A DNA stretch of 64,000 bases from the NCBI GenBank assembly GCA_963978545.1, contig OZ021722.1:111970827-112034826 (forward strand). The letters are read 5' to 3'. Every line of letters begins with the position of its first letter. Positions within the stretch are counted from its first letter, which is position 1. Positions 36,124 through 46,900 of this stretch are shown here, in pieces. The DNA comes from Linyphia triangularis. Lineage: Eukaryota > Arthropoda > Arachnida > Araneae > Linyphiidae. The notes under the pieces were generated by a model. The model was not told the DNA's origin. It ran no database searches and was given only the letters and a program-made list of their open reading frames with translations. Position numbers and translations under genes: made by a program.

Positions 36124-36860
36124 AGTAATACTTTTTAAAACGTGGCAAAATGCTTCGTTGCCGAGTGCGTGTTACCGAGTTTAATAAAGTAATTTCACAC
36201 ATGTTGCATACAATACTTCTTATAATCACGTACAAAAAATAATATACAATGTTGGCAATTCCACTCAATGTTTCTGAAAATATATACCGTTATACTAAGA
36301 CTATAAAACTCAAGCCCGGTCGTGCTGTAAAATGACTTTACTGCTCTAAAATGTTATTTTCGCCACGATTTCTGATTAACTAAAGTTAAATTTTGTGCAA
36401 GTTTTATAAAGAGTACTTTATCGCACTAGTGTGATAATAGTTATTTATGCAACCAGTGGGAAAGTAATACTTTTTCAAACGAGCTAAAACGTTTATTTGA
36501 CGAGGGCGATAGCACGAGTCAAATAATTTACTGAGTTTGAAAAAATATTTTCTCACGTGTTGCATACAATATTTTTTATAATCACGTGCACAAAATATTT
36601 ATAATGCATATATTTATTAATGTTGGCAACTCGATTCAATGAATTTCTTCTGAAAATAGCACTGTTTCGCAAAGAGTACGCTCTTTGCGAAACAGTGCTA
36701 TTTTCGCCACAGTTTTTGGTACAAAATGATTAAAAAAATTACATTTTGTTCACTTTGTTATAAAAAATATTTTATTGCAAACATTGCAAGAAAATGTTGC
36801 TTTCGCCACAATTTCTGATTTGAAAAAATCTAATTCTTTGCACGTTGGTATAACCTTCCT
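36124..36860 (+). repeat. Two diverged direct repeat units, ~353-bp spacing
   Basis: Shared words include 'agtaatactttttcaaac', 'tgttgcatacaata' (about 36204 and 36557), 'ataatcacgt' and 'aatgttggcaa'. The second unit ends in the perfect hairpin at 36652-36705. No coding sequence. Confidence 0.7.
36652..36705. repeat. Perfect 25-bp inverted repeat with 4-nt loop
   Basis: The arms are GAAAATAGCACTGTTTCGCA plus AAGAG on the left, with the exact inverse on the right, separated by TACG. The first unit of the flanking direct repeat lacks the hairpin, so it is local to this copy. Confidence 0.9.
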
Positions 36861-36960
36861 AGGTTACTTAGCTATTAAGTTACTTATTCGTTGATTCTTA
36901 TATTTTTATTATTTGACTATCGGTTCTTAAACACAGACACTAAACAGAAATATTTACGTA

Positions 36961-37290
36961 TTAGCTGAATATCCGTGCTTCACTACGAAATTTTACTATG
37001 TGCAACTTGTTAGCTAGCTGCGAGGCCCCGCGTTGCGGAGATCTATCATTAGTGTATAGATTCCAACTTTTGGGCAATTCGCTCGCAGGAAGGTTCATTG
37101 TAACGCAAAATCAAGCTCATTTGTTAGCTGAAGAGTTCATTGACACATAAGCACAGGCCTACTTCACTCAATAAAAGATTTATTGTTATACAAACTTGGA
37201 CTTGCTTTGCTCGCTGAACAGTTCATTGCTACATAAGCATAAACTCGCTTCACTCACTAAAAACTAAATGCTACGTAAACCCCTAATATT
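36961..37290 (-). mobile_element. Helitron 3'-end fragment, inverse
   Basis: On the minus strand it ends GCACGGATATTCAGCTAA then T, a CTRR-type terminus with one change in the GCACGGGTATT signature. Inward are the 'gcgagcgaa' and 'gcaatgaac' tandem words known from Helitron 2. The 5' part is missing. Confidence 0.75.
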
Positions 37291-37531
37291 AGAAGAATAT
37301 TAGAATAGATTATTGTATTATTTAATCAAAGACAACTTTATTGTTAAATTTATGTTTGTAATGTATAGGCCTAAGTTACATACATGTAGAAAATCGCCAT
37401 CGCTTTTCCTAATGTTGTGTAATAACACAGAGATCATGTATAAAAATTATACATGATGGATATGTAATTAATATAGTATAATTGGCATTTTACATGGGCA
37501 TCGCAAGGAAGTGCATGTGTATATAAAATGA

Positions 37532-37787
37532 CAATTGATGATTAGAAATGGAAAATGGCCCAAGTACCAAACAAAATCGAAAACCTATTTTTTAAGGAAA
37601 AATGTTTTCAAGACCAAGCTAAAAGTGGAGAACGCCCAAAGTTCGAACTCCAGTTGCAATAGTTCAAATTCAATTTGATACTTAGTCATAACCTTAGGTA
37701 CCAATGGGAGTGTTTTTCATTTTTCGACTTTCCTGAAAATTTTCTTTTTTGAACTTAGGTCGTTTTCTATTTCTAGTCCTCAATTAT
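37532..37787. repeat. Short imperfect inverted-repeat element
   Basis: The left arm has 'attgatgattagaaatgga' and 'aaatggcccaag', and the right arm 'cttaggtcgttttctatttc' and 'tagtcctcaatt'. Arms are about 35-40 bp around a ~180-bp centre. It may be a small MITE. No target duplication was established. Confidence 0.5.
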
Positions 37788-38140
37788 ATATTACATATTT
37801 CTTTTAAAATATAAATTAATTGTTTATATAAATTAATATCAGTCTTTAATTATATTGAACTTTTTGTTAACATTTTATAATGCATAATGGTAATTTATAC
37901 TTTACTATAAAAAAATTTTTATGTTAAACTGATTTTGAAAAATGGTTTGAAGGAAATTAATGAAATATGTTTCTAGAATTTTAATATGTATAATAAACAT
38001 TGAATAAACAGAACATACTTTTTTTTACCATTGTAGAATAATATCTTTAGTTCAGCTTCTGAGTGTAAGAAATAGCTTTTAAACAAGAAATGATGTCACC
38101 CGTTTCTTCGTATTTTCCAACTATTTTCTTTAACCTCTCA

Positions 38141-39430
38141 TCAAGTTTTACTTAAGTTTTTTATTCTTTTTTTCCCTTCAATGGCTAACTGTGTTTTCAT
38201 AAGCATGCAAGATGAATTTTCTGCTTCTTTCTTTAAACAAAGGATAACGTCCTTGATTCTTGGGTTCGGTCTTCCAAGCAAAGTATTGACTTTGTTATGC
38301 CATCCCTCAACAGCATTAGTAGTTCTATGTCGTCTTTGGTAGCAGCTCCATAACTGGACAGGTATCTCCTCATTTTCCAACCACCTTTCGACAAAATAGT
38401 CAAAAAACTCGGAAAGCTTTGCACTGTTAGGAGCATTCGCGTGTATCTCCATCCATCAGTCGAATACGTCCTCCGGTTTCAGGAAAGCTAAAGCAGCACA
38501 CATGGATATGTGAAGGCGGACCTCTTCATTATCTAAGTATTCACGTATCAATCCAATATCTTGCACTTTCCGCCATAGACATTTCTTCATGTGGAAATAG
38601 CAACCATGTATTTCCACTTGAGGGAACACTTCTCTTAGAGCAGACATTGTAGCCGCTTCGAAATCTATCGTTACATTTATGGGGTTCCATTCAAGAATAA
38701 CTTGAATGATGCAAAGAAAAAGTCGGACATATGTGTCTTTTGTCTTGTTTGGCAAAAGAGCAAATAGAACGGGGTGTATATTTGTAACTTCTTCTGAACT
38801 TCCATAGTCCGCATGAATAGTGTAGATTTGTTTAAATTGCTTGCTGCATGATTTAAAGGTGCCATCCATAAAAAAATCTGTGTGGCACTTTAAACTCTCT
38901 TTCCCATTTCTCCCACAAAGAATAATTAATCTCTCTCCAAAGTTATTGTCTTCTAAAAGAAAACTGCTACCATCTTCCATCTTCAAAAGTTCAGCTTCAA
39001 GAATGACGTCTTCTCGATTTTTTGCTTCTTTCAAAGTTCCATTTGCTTGGTTTCTGTGGCGATATAAACTCCTTTTTGTTGTTGAATGACTTGGCATTTC
39101 CGCAACGAAATTATAGCCTTTGTTATGAATTCCACCCAATTCAGAAGAATAAATATGTTCAATAGGTGTATCTTCCTCACGGGCTCTTTTCTTAGCATTC
39201 TGAAGACTTCGTAATATTTCCAGGCGTTCGACTTCAGGAGGTCCGCACAAATGTTCACTAGTGCTGACAACGTCGCCATCTTTACTGGAAAGAGTCCCTG
39301 GACATCTTGATGACCTTCTTTTCGAGCAAAACCAAACATCAGTTCCGTCTTTTTTCTTTCTCACTAGATTGTATGAATGTCCCTCACAATGCGCGGATGG
39401 ATGTCCTTTGTTGTTAGGTACAACATCCAT
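38141..39430 (-). pseudogene. MULE transposase with FLYWCH-type finger, one in-frame TGA
   Basis: On the minus strand a 324-codon frame from an ATG at 39430 ends in TGA (38456-38458). The same frame continues with TGG-ATG for another 104 codons to 38141, so a single stop is the only visible lesion. Residues about 17-64 resemble a FLYWCH zinc finger (W-F-C...C-P-G...H-L-C), with Cys in place of the usual final His. The MULE core follows, with FMDGTFK (Asp 189), VTIDFEAA (Asp 256), the HGCYFHMKKCLWR block, and, after the stop, TTNAVEGWHNKV (Glu about 375). These fit the DDE triad. It lies inside the TTAA element. MULE-type terminal inverted repeats were not found. Confidence 0.88.
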
Positions 39431-39604
39431 GTTAGCAATAATTTTAGAGCAAAAAAATCTAAAACACAGAAAATATGCCCACTTGCGCTATACACGTGTG
39501 AGCGACCAGCTTTTGTATGTGCAGATACTCTGTGGTACAGATATTCTCCCCCCTTTTGGACTTGACCCACCTTTAAAACTCTTGGGGGGGGGGGGTAGCG
39601 CTAA

Positions 39605-39802
39605 TTGACCTTGGATGACATTTTGCAAACCGAAACTTTTAAAGAAGTTCTGAGAGCATATTTTGCCAGACTAAAAGAAAAACAAAATCAAGTGCGTTAC
39701 CATAAAAATAGTGGGAGCTCCATGAAATCTCTTTGCAGCTGCGAAAATAATCCAATCCAACATATATCTCAGAACAAAAATATAAGTTTTAATTTTATTT
39801 AA
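39605..39802 (+). CDS. Short unrecognised open frame downstream of a G run
   Basis: A 65-codon frame with a charged, helix-like start (DDILQTETFKEVLRAYFA). It lies head-to-head with the MULE pseudogene, on the opposite strand and 175 bp from its start. I recognise no family. The composition of the first 30 residues is more protein-like than the rest, so it may be an exon fragment or chance. Confidence 0.25.
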   Translation: MTLDDILQTETFKEVLRAYFARLKEKQNQVRYHKNSGSSMKSLCSCENNPIQHISQNKNISFNFI

Positions 39803-40899
39803 TTAATGTATTTTGGACTTAAATATTGTACTTCAAAATATTCATCTAACATTTTCATCCGTGTTTATTTGTTTGTAGCTGGAAAATCAGCAGAGCTATA
39901 ATTTACCCACTTACACTAATCGAATCGAGCTGAAACTTGGCCGATAGACTGGTTGTCGATGAAAATACATACTTGCGTTTTTTACTGCTTTTCCCTATCA
40001 AATGCTTCTTCAGGATTTTTTAGAATTTTTATATAGGTTTAATTTATTCAATTATGGCAGCTGTCACTTTATGACTGTTTTGCCCCCTTTGGGGTTAATT
40101 ATTTATTTAACAAATGTCATGATTAAATGATTAATGGTATAAAATACTTTTTTCTGATTATTTAATTTAGTTTTTGTTTTAACTACACCTAAGCTTCTTT
40201 CTATGTATTAAATAATTAAAATTTAAGATATTCAATGATTTGAAATATTATTATTATTATTTTTATTACCTAAATTTTATTTGCTTTGAATTATTTGTAC
40301 ATATTGAATTATTTGCTATATTTAGACATATTTAAGAGGACTTTTTATAATTTCCTACAAGAAAGAAGCCACTTTTAAAAATTTCTAAGTTGCAATTAAA
40401 CATAAAAGTTGGTTATGCATATAAAAGATTTATATTAAAAACTTTTTTTTATGAGTTTTCTTTCTTCTTTTTATTAATGGTATGCACGGAAAATATGAGT
40501 TTGGGGGACAGCACACGACTAACCGCGTGACAGAAGGTCGGCGGCTTAACCAAGGATTAAAGATTCTGTGGATTGTTTAAAATGTCACATTATAATTTTT
40601 TTAAGAATATGAAAAGTATTTCTTCTTTACTGATCTTCTGAAACTAATGTTAGAAAGCGAGAGTAATATTATAAAAGTAATAAGTGTAAATATTTGAAAA
40701 ATGCAAATATTTCAAATGTAAATATATTCGACTGAATATTCTTATTGCTCATTATTACTTAAAATGATTTTATTTTTATGTTTTGTTTACATGCAAATGA
40801 TTTTGATGCAAATGCAATTACACTCAGTGGGTCAATGTGAAAAGTTCGAGTTGAGTGATTTAAAAAATTATCATAACGATAAAAAAAATACAAAAGTGT

Positions 40900-40945
<46 letters not shown>

Positions 40946-42178
40946 TGATAAATATTGACATGAATTTACAATAGTTTTATTTAGTCATAGCAATGCAAAA
41001 AAAAATTATCAAAATTATAAGCAACGAATCCTTCTATCCACTGTATTAAAAGCATATGTTGAAAAAGTTACTTAATACATATTAATTTAAATCGCCAATT
41101 GATTTCGTTAAAAATTACTTTAATTTATTTACTTAAAGTTACGTAAAATAATTTGTTTAAAAAATATACCCAAAATAAATTAATATATTATTAGTTAAGT
41201 GCTACGCTGTATTTATGGATTTAATCGGTAAAAAGTTACTAAAAGATGTAAAAGTCGGGAAAAAGATGTCTATGCCCAATAGCCCCCCCCCCCCCCAATA
41301 AAATTTCTTGGCTACGGCCCTGTCTGTCCCGCAAATGGGTATCGCGCAACTGAGACGACACCAAATCACAGTAAAACTCGCAAACGTAACACTGAATAGA
41401 ATGGTCAGAACCAATTTTATATTTTATATGGTCCCTTATCTATTGCCGGGAGCATTTCTCAGCCCCCAATGTTCCCTATCAGCACATCTACGTGACATTC
41501 AAGACTTAGAGGAGCGGCCATTTTTGGTCACCAACTATTTTCATAGAACACAGTATTCGGAAAATATGGAGTGGTTCAGTATTTCAAGCTATCCATCCCC
41601 CTCCAAGAAGAGGTCGTAAATTTTAAAAAATGTTGGCTAATGTTGCGATTTTCGGTTTATGGTTTTTGTCACTCGTTAGTTTTTGTCGCACAACCTCTCC
41701 AGAACCATTAACAATTGGCTATTCAAATTTTTGGAGCATTTAATTTATATAGTTTTAAATATTTTGTCTTCACAGAATTTTATTTTTTTAATTCTGTTTT
41801 AAAATATGACATTTAGCGTAAAAGATAACATAAAAAAAAGCAAAAATTTCAATATTTTAACTTTGAGAATTTTTTTAATTTTTTTTAATTCACCAATCAA
41901 AATTCTGTGAAGACAAAATTTTCTTTATATAATTATGTATTACAGAAAGCTTTCACTATGAAAAAAAAATATTTTTTCTTGACTTATATCAAAATACGCA
42001 AACATCAATTATTATGGAATTTTCTTGGTTTTTAAATTTTTTTTAAATAACTAAACACAATATTTAAAAAAAAAGACATTTTCTCAAAAATATATAAATA
42101 GTACCTCATACATAAAATAAATTTTTGACATAAAAATGTACATAAATAAAGTTTTTTTTATTTTCGGTACCGAACCCC
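39803..42178. other. Right part of TTAA element, no gene recognised
   Basis: It contains a long A run (40901-40942). Near 41282-41321 a C-run is followed by GGCTACGGCCCTG, which looks like a hAT right end without partner. The 41308-41619 open frame starts just inside that end and has no motif. Confidence 0.45.
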
Positions 42179-42182
42179 TTAA

Positions 42183-43113
42183 GAACTAATATTCCTTACA
42201 GTGGTTTCTTTTTACTTGGAAAAAAAATTTGATCGTGCTTGCTAAATTTTCTAGTAGAAATAAAAACATTTTGCATTTATTGCCAAAAAAAAAAAAAAAA
42301 AAATTGCAAATGTTTCGTATTAATATTTTTAGGGACCTAAAAAAATACTTTTTCCCACTTTCTTAATATACTTTCTTAAAAGCTCAATATTCAAATTACA
42401 GAGTCTTTGTAACCTTTTTTTTTTTTTTTTTTACTTATAAAGATACGTTTTTACACTTTAAATTTAAAATAGTGTTCATTCTAAACAAAAAACCTTATTA
42501 TCGAACTATAATTGATTCATGTTTTTTAATTTATCCATGTTTTTGTTCGGTATTTGAATTTATTATTGTTTTGTACTTGAATTTATTAATTTTATTTTAA
42601 TTATTTTAACTTGTATTGAAATTGTTTATTAACAACTAAAAGTTAGCATGATTGTATATCATGTGCTTAGGTAATAGCCATGTGTAATTGGTGAATACAT
42701 AACTTTGGACTGTTCACCACAATCGAAGAAGAATTATATGTTCATTAATTAGAAATATAAAATATTAATAAATGTAAAATAATAATAAATATAAAGTATT
42801 ATAAATATAAAATATTAATAAATATAAAATGAGAACATGTAAAAAAGATGGAACAGCATAATAAACATGAATGGGCATTGGGCGGTAATTTGCAATGTGC
42901 CATCCGTATTTTTTAAGGCAAATGTGCCATTTTGGGTTTTACGAGTAACACTGTAAAATTTAATTGGGTAAAGTTTTTAAAACCCCTTTTTTCACTTACT
43001 TCACTCTGATATTTTTTTTTTTCTGTTTCATAGGTATGCTCTTTTTTGTTAAAAATCTCTGATATCTTTTTTACATCGCTTTTCTTAGGAACAAGTTCGT
43101 TTTAAAATTAGAA
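42183..43113. other. H-long core upstream of the transposase
   Basis: AT-rich sequence with A/T homopolymers, no gene. It would be the 5' flank of the H transposase gene in the unnested element. No promoter motif is convincing. Confidence 0.5.
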
Positions 43114-45386
43114 ATGCCTAAACGCAGGCCAGTTTGGATAATTTCTTCGGAAAAAAACAGATGAAATGTTCCGATACGTTGTCAGCGCCTACCACAAGTA
43201 AAAGCCGAAAGCAAAGCCATTGAGCCTGACACTCATTCAAGAGATCCCGCTAATTATTTAGTGGATCCAAAGTTGCTTGTAAAGGAAGGTCCTTTTCAAC
43301 CACCGAATGTAACTTTTCCATTCTCTGGTCAAACTCACAGGCGAAAATTTTGTAAAGACTGGTATGAGAAGCTTAATCGGCTTGAATACAGCCCATCAAC
43401 AGACAGAGCATTTTGCTTTTCATGTCGTATATTTTCTAGTGATATTAAAGGATGCTCAGATAAAACATTTTCAAGGACAGGCTTTTGTGATTGGAAGAAA
43501 GCTGTTGAAAAATTCAAAACACACGATTCTTCTGTCAGCCACAAAGATGGAGATATCAAACTTTCATCTTTTAAATCCTCTCTGAATAAAGGTAGTGTCG
43601 CTTGCAGATTAGATTCAGCAAGACAATCACAAATAGAAGAAAATAAAAGATACATATATGCTGTTTGTGATACACTTCTATTTTGTGCTCGCTTAGGTAT
43701 AAGTTCGCGTGGTCATGACGAAACTAATATATCTAAAAATCAAGGAAATTTCCTTGAACTTTTGAAACTGCGTGCAAAAGATAATCCGATAATTGATGAG
43801 GTATTTTGCAAACGATCTAAAACCTGGTGTTACACAGGGAAGGATATCCAGAACGAACTTTTAGAAGCGATGACAAAGCAAGTCTTAGCTTCAATAATTA
43901 AAGAAATTGAAGATAATGGGGGAAAATTTTCATTGATTGTAGACGAAACAAGCGACATATCTCATCACGAACAAGTCGCTATTTGTGTGAGATATGTCAT
44001 TAAAAATTTTGAAATAAAAGAGCGGTTTTTGGGATTTTGGAAAACAGATACGACAGATACTAGTTCTCTCACAGAATTAATTTTAAAGGCACTTAAAAGT
44101 CTAAGTCTCTCTATACAAAACGTACGAGGATAATGTTACGACGGGGCTCGCAACATGAGTGGATGTTATTCTGGAGTCTCAACGAGGATTCTTGATATGA
44201 ACCCAATTGCATTCTATGTTCATTGTCATGCCCATATTTTAAATTTATGTGTGATTGAAATGTGTAAAACGAACACCTACATTAGAAATGCAATGGGCAC
44301 GCTAGGAGAGTTACATAACTTTATTGAGGCGTCCTCAAAAAGGCATGCTGTATTTGAAAAAAAGGTACAAGAACATAAGCAAGATTACTCAGGAGGTAGA
44401 AAAACGTTGAAATCCCTTTGCGATACAAGGTGGAATAGCAGGCATGAATCTTGCAAGAGTGTCTTGCAAAATTTTGATGCACTTGTCGAAGCTTTAGAAG
44501 ATATTGCTTGCAACGATGTTCGAAAAGGACACAAGGCCTATAGCCTATTGAACTATATATGTTCATTTGAAATTATTTTTTGTATCATTCTCATGGACAG
44601 GATATTGAGTCAAACGAACCATCTTTCACAATATCTACAGGCGAATAGTGTAAATTATTCGCCTGTGAGCACTTTAGCTGAAAGCACTGTGAAAACGCTT
44701 GAGGAATTTAGGTCTGAGCAATTTTTCCTAAAAGTCTGGACCTATACAAGTGACATTTGTGTTAGCAACAATATTTCAGAAGCAACATTACCAAGGGTCA
44801 GAAATTTCACATCGAAGCTTGGTAATGGCCAAAATATAGTATCATCGACTGCTGAACATTTTTATAAAACCTGTATTGTGTTTCCAACTTTGGACATTTT
44901 AATCAATAATATAAAAGACAAATTTCAGGAGAACCATTTATTAATTTTATAAGCCCTTAAATCCATTTTGTCAGAAGATATAGAAAACATTGATTATAGT
45001 ATTATGCTTGTTTCTAAAACTTACAATATGGATTTTAATAAGTTACAGTGCGAATTAAATATGTTTAATAGAATGATAAAGAATTCTGAATCAAATAGTT
45101 TAAATTTTTCTGATCGCTTAAGTTTTTTATGTTTAAGAGACTTAGTTCCAGCTTTTCCTTTAATATCAGAACTTTATAAAATTATGTTGTGTATTCCAAT
45201 GTCTTCTTCAACAGTGAAAGAGAATTTTCTTCTTTAAAATTCTTAAAATGTTATTTAAGGAACACTATTGGCCAAAACCGTTTAAATTCTTTGGCAGTTC
45301 TATACATCGAAAAAACTGAATTGGACATAAACAAAATTGTTGATGACTTTGCGCTAAGCAAAGATCGACGCCTTTTGATGAATTGA
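43114..45386 (+). pseudogene. H-family hAT transposase (TTF finger/DUF4371 type), multiply broken
   Basis: From an ATG at 43114 (MPKR) the reading shifts by one base into QASLDNFFGKKQMKCSDTL and shifts back before DPKLLVKEG at 43261. A TTF/ZMYM-like cysteine region (KDWYEKL...AFCFSCRIF) and a DUF4371-like region (YIYAVCDTLLFCARLGISSRG) follow. Catalytic-type residues are Asp in LIVDETSD (43942), Asp in CYDGARNMSG (44140) and Glu in the C-terminal block. Lesions are a stop at 44131, where the family normally has Gln before CYDGA, a stop at 44950-44952, and a one-base loss near 45212 that breaks SSSTSERAFSS; the frame resumes to 45386. H1 keeps an unshifted copy of that last block. The gene served the H family and is now inactive. 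Confidence 0.9.
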
Positions 45387-45422
45387 AATTTTATTGTATA
45401 ACCTACTTAGGAAACTTTTTAA

Positions 45423-45595
45423 TAATGTTTTTATTATTATAAATTTATGTGTTTTTATTATTTAATAATGTTTTTATTATTATAAATTTATGTGTTTTTA
45501 TTATTTAATAATGTTTTTATTATTATAAATTTATGTGTTTTTATTATTTAATAATGTTTTTATTATTATAAATTTATGTTTTAACCTACTTAGAA
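45423..45595 (+). repeat. 43-bp tandem repeat, ~4 copies
   Basis: The unit contains 'ttattatttaataatgtttt' and 'tattattataaatttatgtg'. The copies are nearly identical, so the array is young. H1 lacks it. It lies directly after the transposase stop. Confidence 0.85.
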
Positions 45596-45621
45596 AACTT
45601 TTTAATAATGTTTTTATTATT

Positions 45622-45718
45622 TTAAATTTATATGTGATTGAAATGTGTAAAACGAACACCTACATTAGAAATGCAATCGGCACGCTAGGAGAGTTACATA
45701 ACTTTATTGAGGCGTCTT
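45622..45718 (+). repeat. Duplicated 90-bp piece of the transposase gene
   Basis: This stretch encodes VIEMCKTNTYIRNAIGTLGE and continues through LHNFIEAS. It repeats 44246-44336, with one visible substitution (Met to Ile). It follows the 43-bp array, whose 'taaatttatgtg' word also occurs at the start of the source sequence, suggesting slippage or template switching through that shared word. Confidence 0.85.
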
Positions 45719-46628
45719 AAAAATTCATACGTTTTAAAAGAGTACTTCGGAAAATATTCTTTCCAAAAAAAGAATTATGTCTATGCTGAAGTAAGAAGCG
45801 GACAAGCTTCCGAAACGAGTTCATCATGTAACACATTTATGCATTATGCTTAGGATGAAATTTTTGTCCTTTTAAAAAACAAATATGTTTGCCTGTGTGA
45901 CAGCAGACTTTGGCCCAGCATAAAACGGCCAAGTTTGCAAATTGCATAATTTAGTAACGTAAAGGCTCTCTAATAACACAGGACAACAAATATAATAATA
46001 TATATATATATACTTTTTTTTTGGTGGCCATGATTTTACGACTGATTTTAGCTGTATTTGAAGTGCTGAATCTAAATATGAAATCAGTTTTTCTCTATCA
46101 GCTCTATTTTTTTAGATCAATGCTTTTTTAACGCGCAGTTTTACACGAAATTTGCAAATCTAACTCCATTTTGTGAAGTTTTAAATCACTTATAAAAGTG
46201 TTGGTTATTATTTCTGTATAGTCAATATTACTTGGTAACTTTTGCCTAACAGTCTTAAACAATTTTAAATTAGTCGATATAGATATTTTCCTTATTTAAC
46301 AATGAGGTTCAAAATAAAATGTTCTCTTAGAGTTAATAAAATGTTGATGTTTTACTCTTTGTTTTATTCACTCATACTTCATTTTTATTTTTCTAAGGTT
46401 TTTTAATTAAAGCAAATGAAATTCACATGCAACAAATTTTTAAACTGGCCTTTAAAGTTTAATGTACTATATATAGAATTGTAAACTGTTGTAACTTTTG
46501 GAAGAGATCAAATTATACGTACTATGGTTCAATATATATATATATATTACTTCGTAAACTCCAAGTTTTTTTGTTTTTTTTTCATCGCCCCCCCCCCCCC
46601 CACTTTTCCTGCCCACGAGCCGCCACTG
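45719..46628. other. Right terminal region of H-long
   Basis: From about 46225 it matches H1 815-1180 in inverse. The part 45719-46225 is absent from H1. It ends with a C run and CCCACGAGCCGCCACTG. No gene is present. Confidence 0.75.
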
Positions 46629-46636
46629 GCTATAAA

Positions 46637-46900
46637 TATTCCTTTAAAGGTGTTCTAATTATTCCCACCTCCGTAGAAATTAGATAATGCGAACGCCCAT
46701 CAACGACTGTTTCTGCTCTGTTTGCACTTAAAAGAAAGGATAATGCAGTGTTTATTGAAAAATATATCACAATTTCCACACATTTTTTCAGCGGCGTTTT
46801 TTTAGAATAATCGCCAAACTAGGCATTTTTTTTTTTAAATAATGAAAACAAAATAGGTAAATTATATCAATCCGTGACAAATTAAAAAAACATCGCATAC
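46637..46900 (+). repeat. REP-A copy 2, right part
   Basis: It resumes the copy broken at 14427. Words 'ggtgttctaattattccc', 'acctccg' and 'cccatcaacgactg' align with 35385-35510 and 8690-8715. Confidence 0.8.

Larger units (their letters stand above)
34082..42182. mobile_element. TTAA-flanked element, 8.1 kb (Kolobok/piggyBac-like ends)
   Basis: The left end is TTAAGGGGGTCCAGTACCG and the right end CGGTACCGAACCCCTTAA, an imperfect inverted pair, each outermost TTAA serving as a target duplication. Both subterminal regions carry related words ('gacaaaaaccaacg' on the left, 'gtttttgtcactcg' on the right). TTAA targets are known for piggyBac and Kolobok. I cannot find either transposase; the only one inside is a MULE type, which normally makes 8-10-bp duplications and is probably a separate passenger. 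It also contains REP-A, a Helitron end and foldback repeats. Confidence 0.65.
14428..46628 (-). mobile_element. H-long: 32.2-kb hAT unit with perfect target duplication and nested insertions
   Basis: The left end CAGTGGCGGCTGGTGCAGG is the inverse of the H1 right end, and the right end GCCCACGAGCCGCCACTG is the inverse of the H1 left end. Flanking duplications GCTATAAA at 14420-14427 and 46629-46636 are identical, and REP-A is continuous across them. Core pieces in order are 14428-14713, 16385-16817, 18754-19804, 32479-34081 and 42183-46628. The gaps are hAT-2 (14714-16376), H2 (16818-18745), hAT-3 (19805-32470) and the TTAA element (34082-42182). Removing these and one copy of each target duplication leaves about 7.8 kb, containing the transposase pseudogene. 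The strand given is relative to H1; the transposase itself is on the plus strand. Confidence 0.85.

Noticed and set aside
41308..41619. 103-codon open frame just inside an orphan hAT end
   Set aside because: No recognisable domain, and it begins within terminal-repeat-like sequence.
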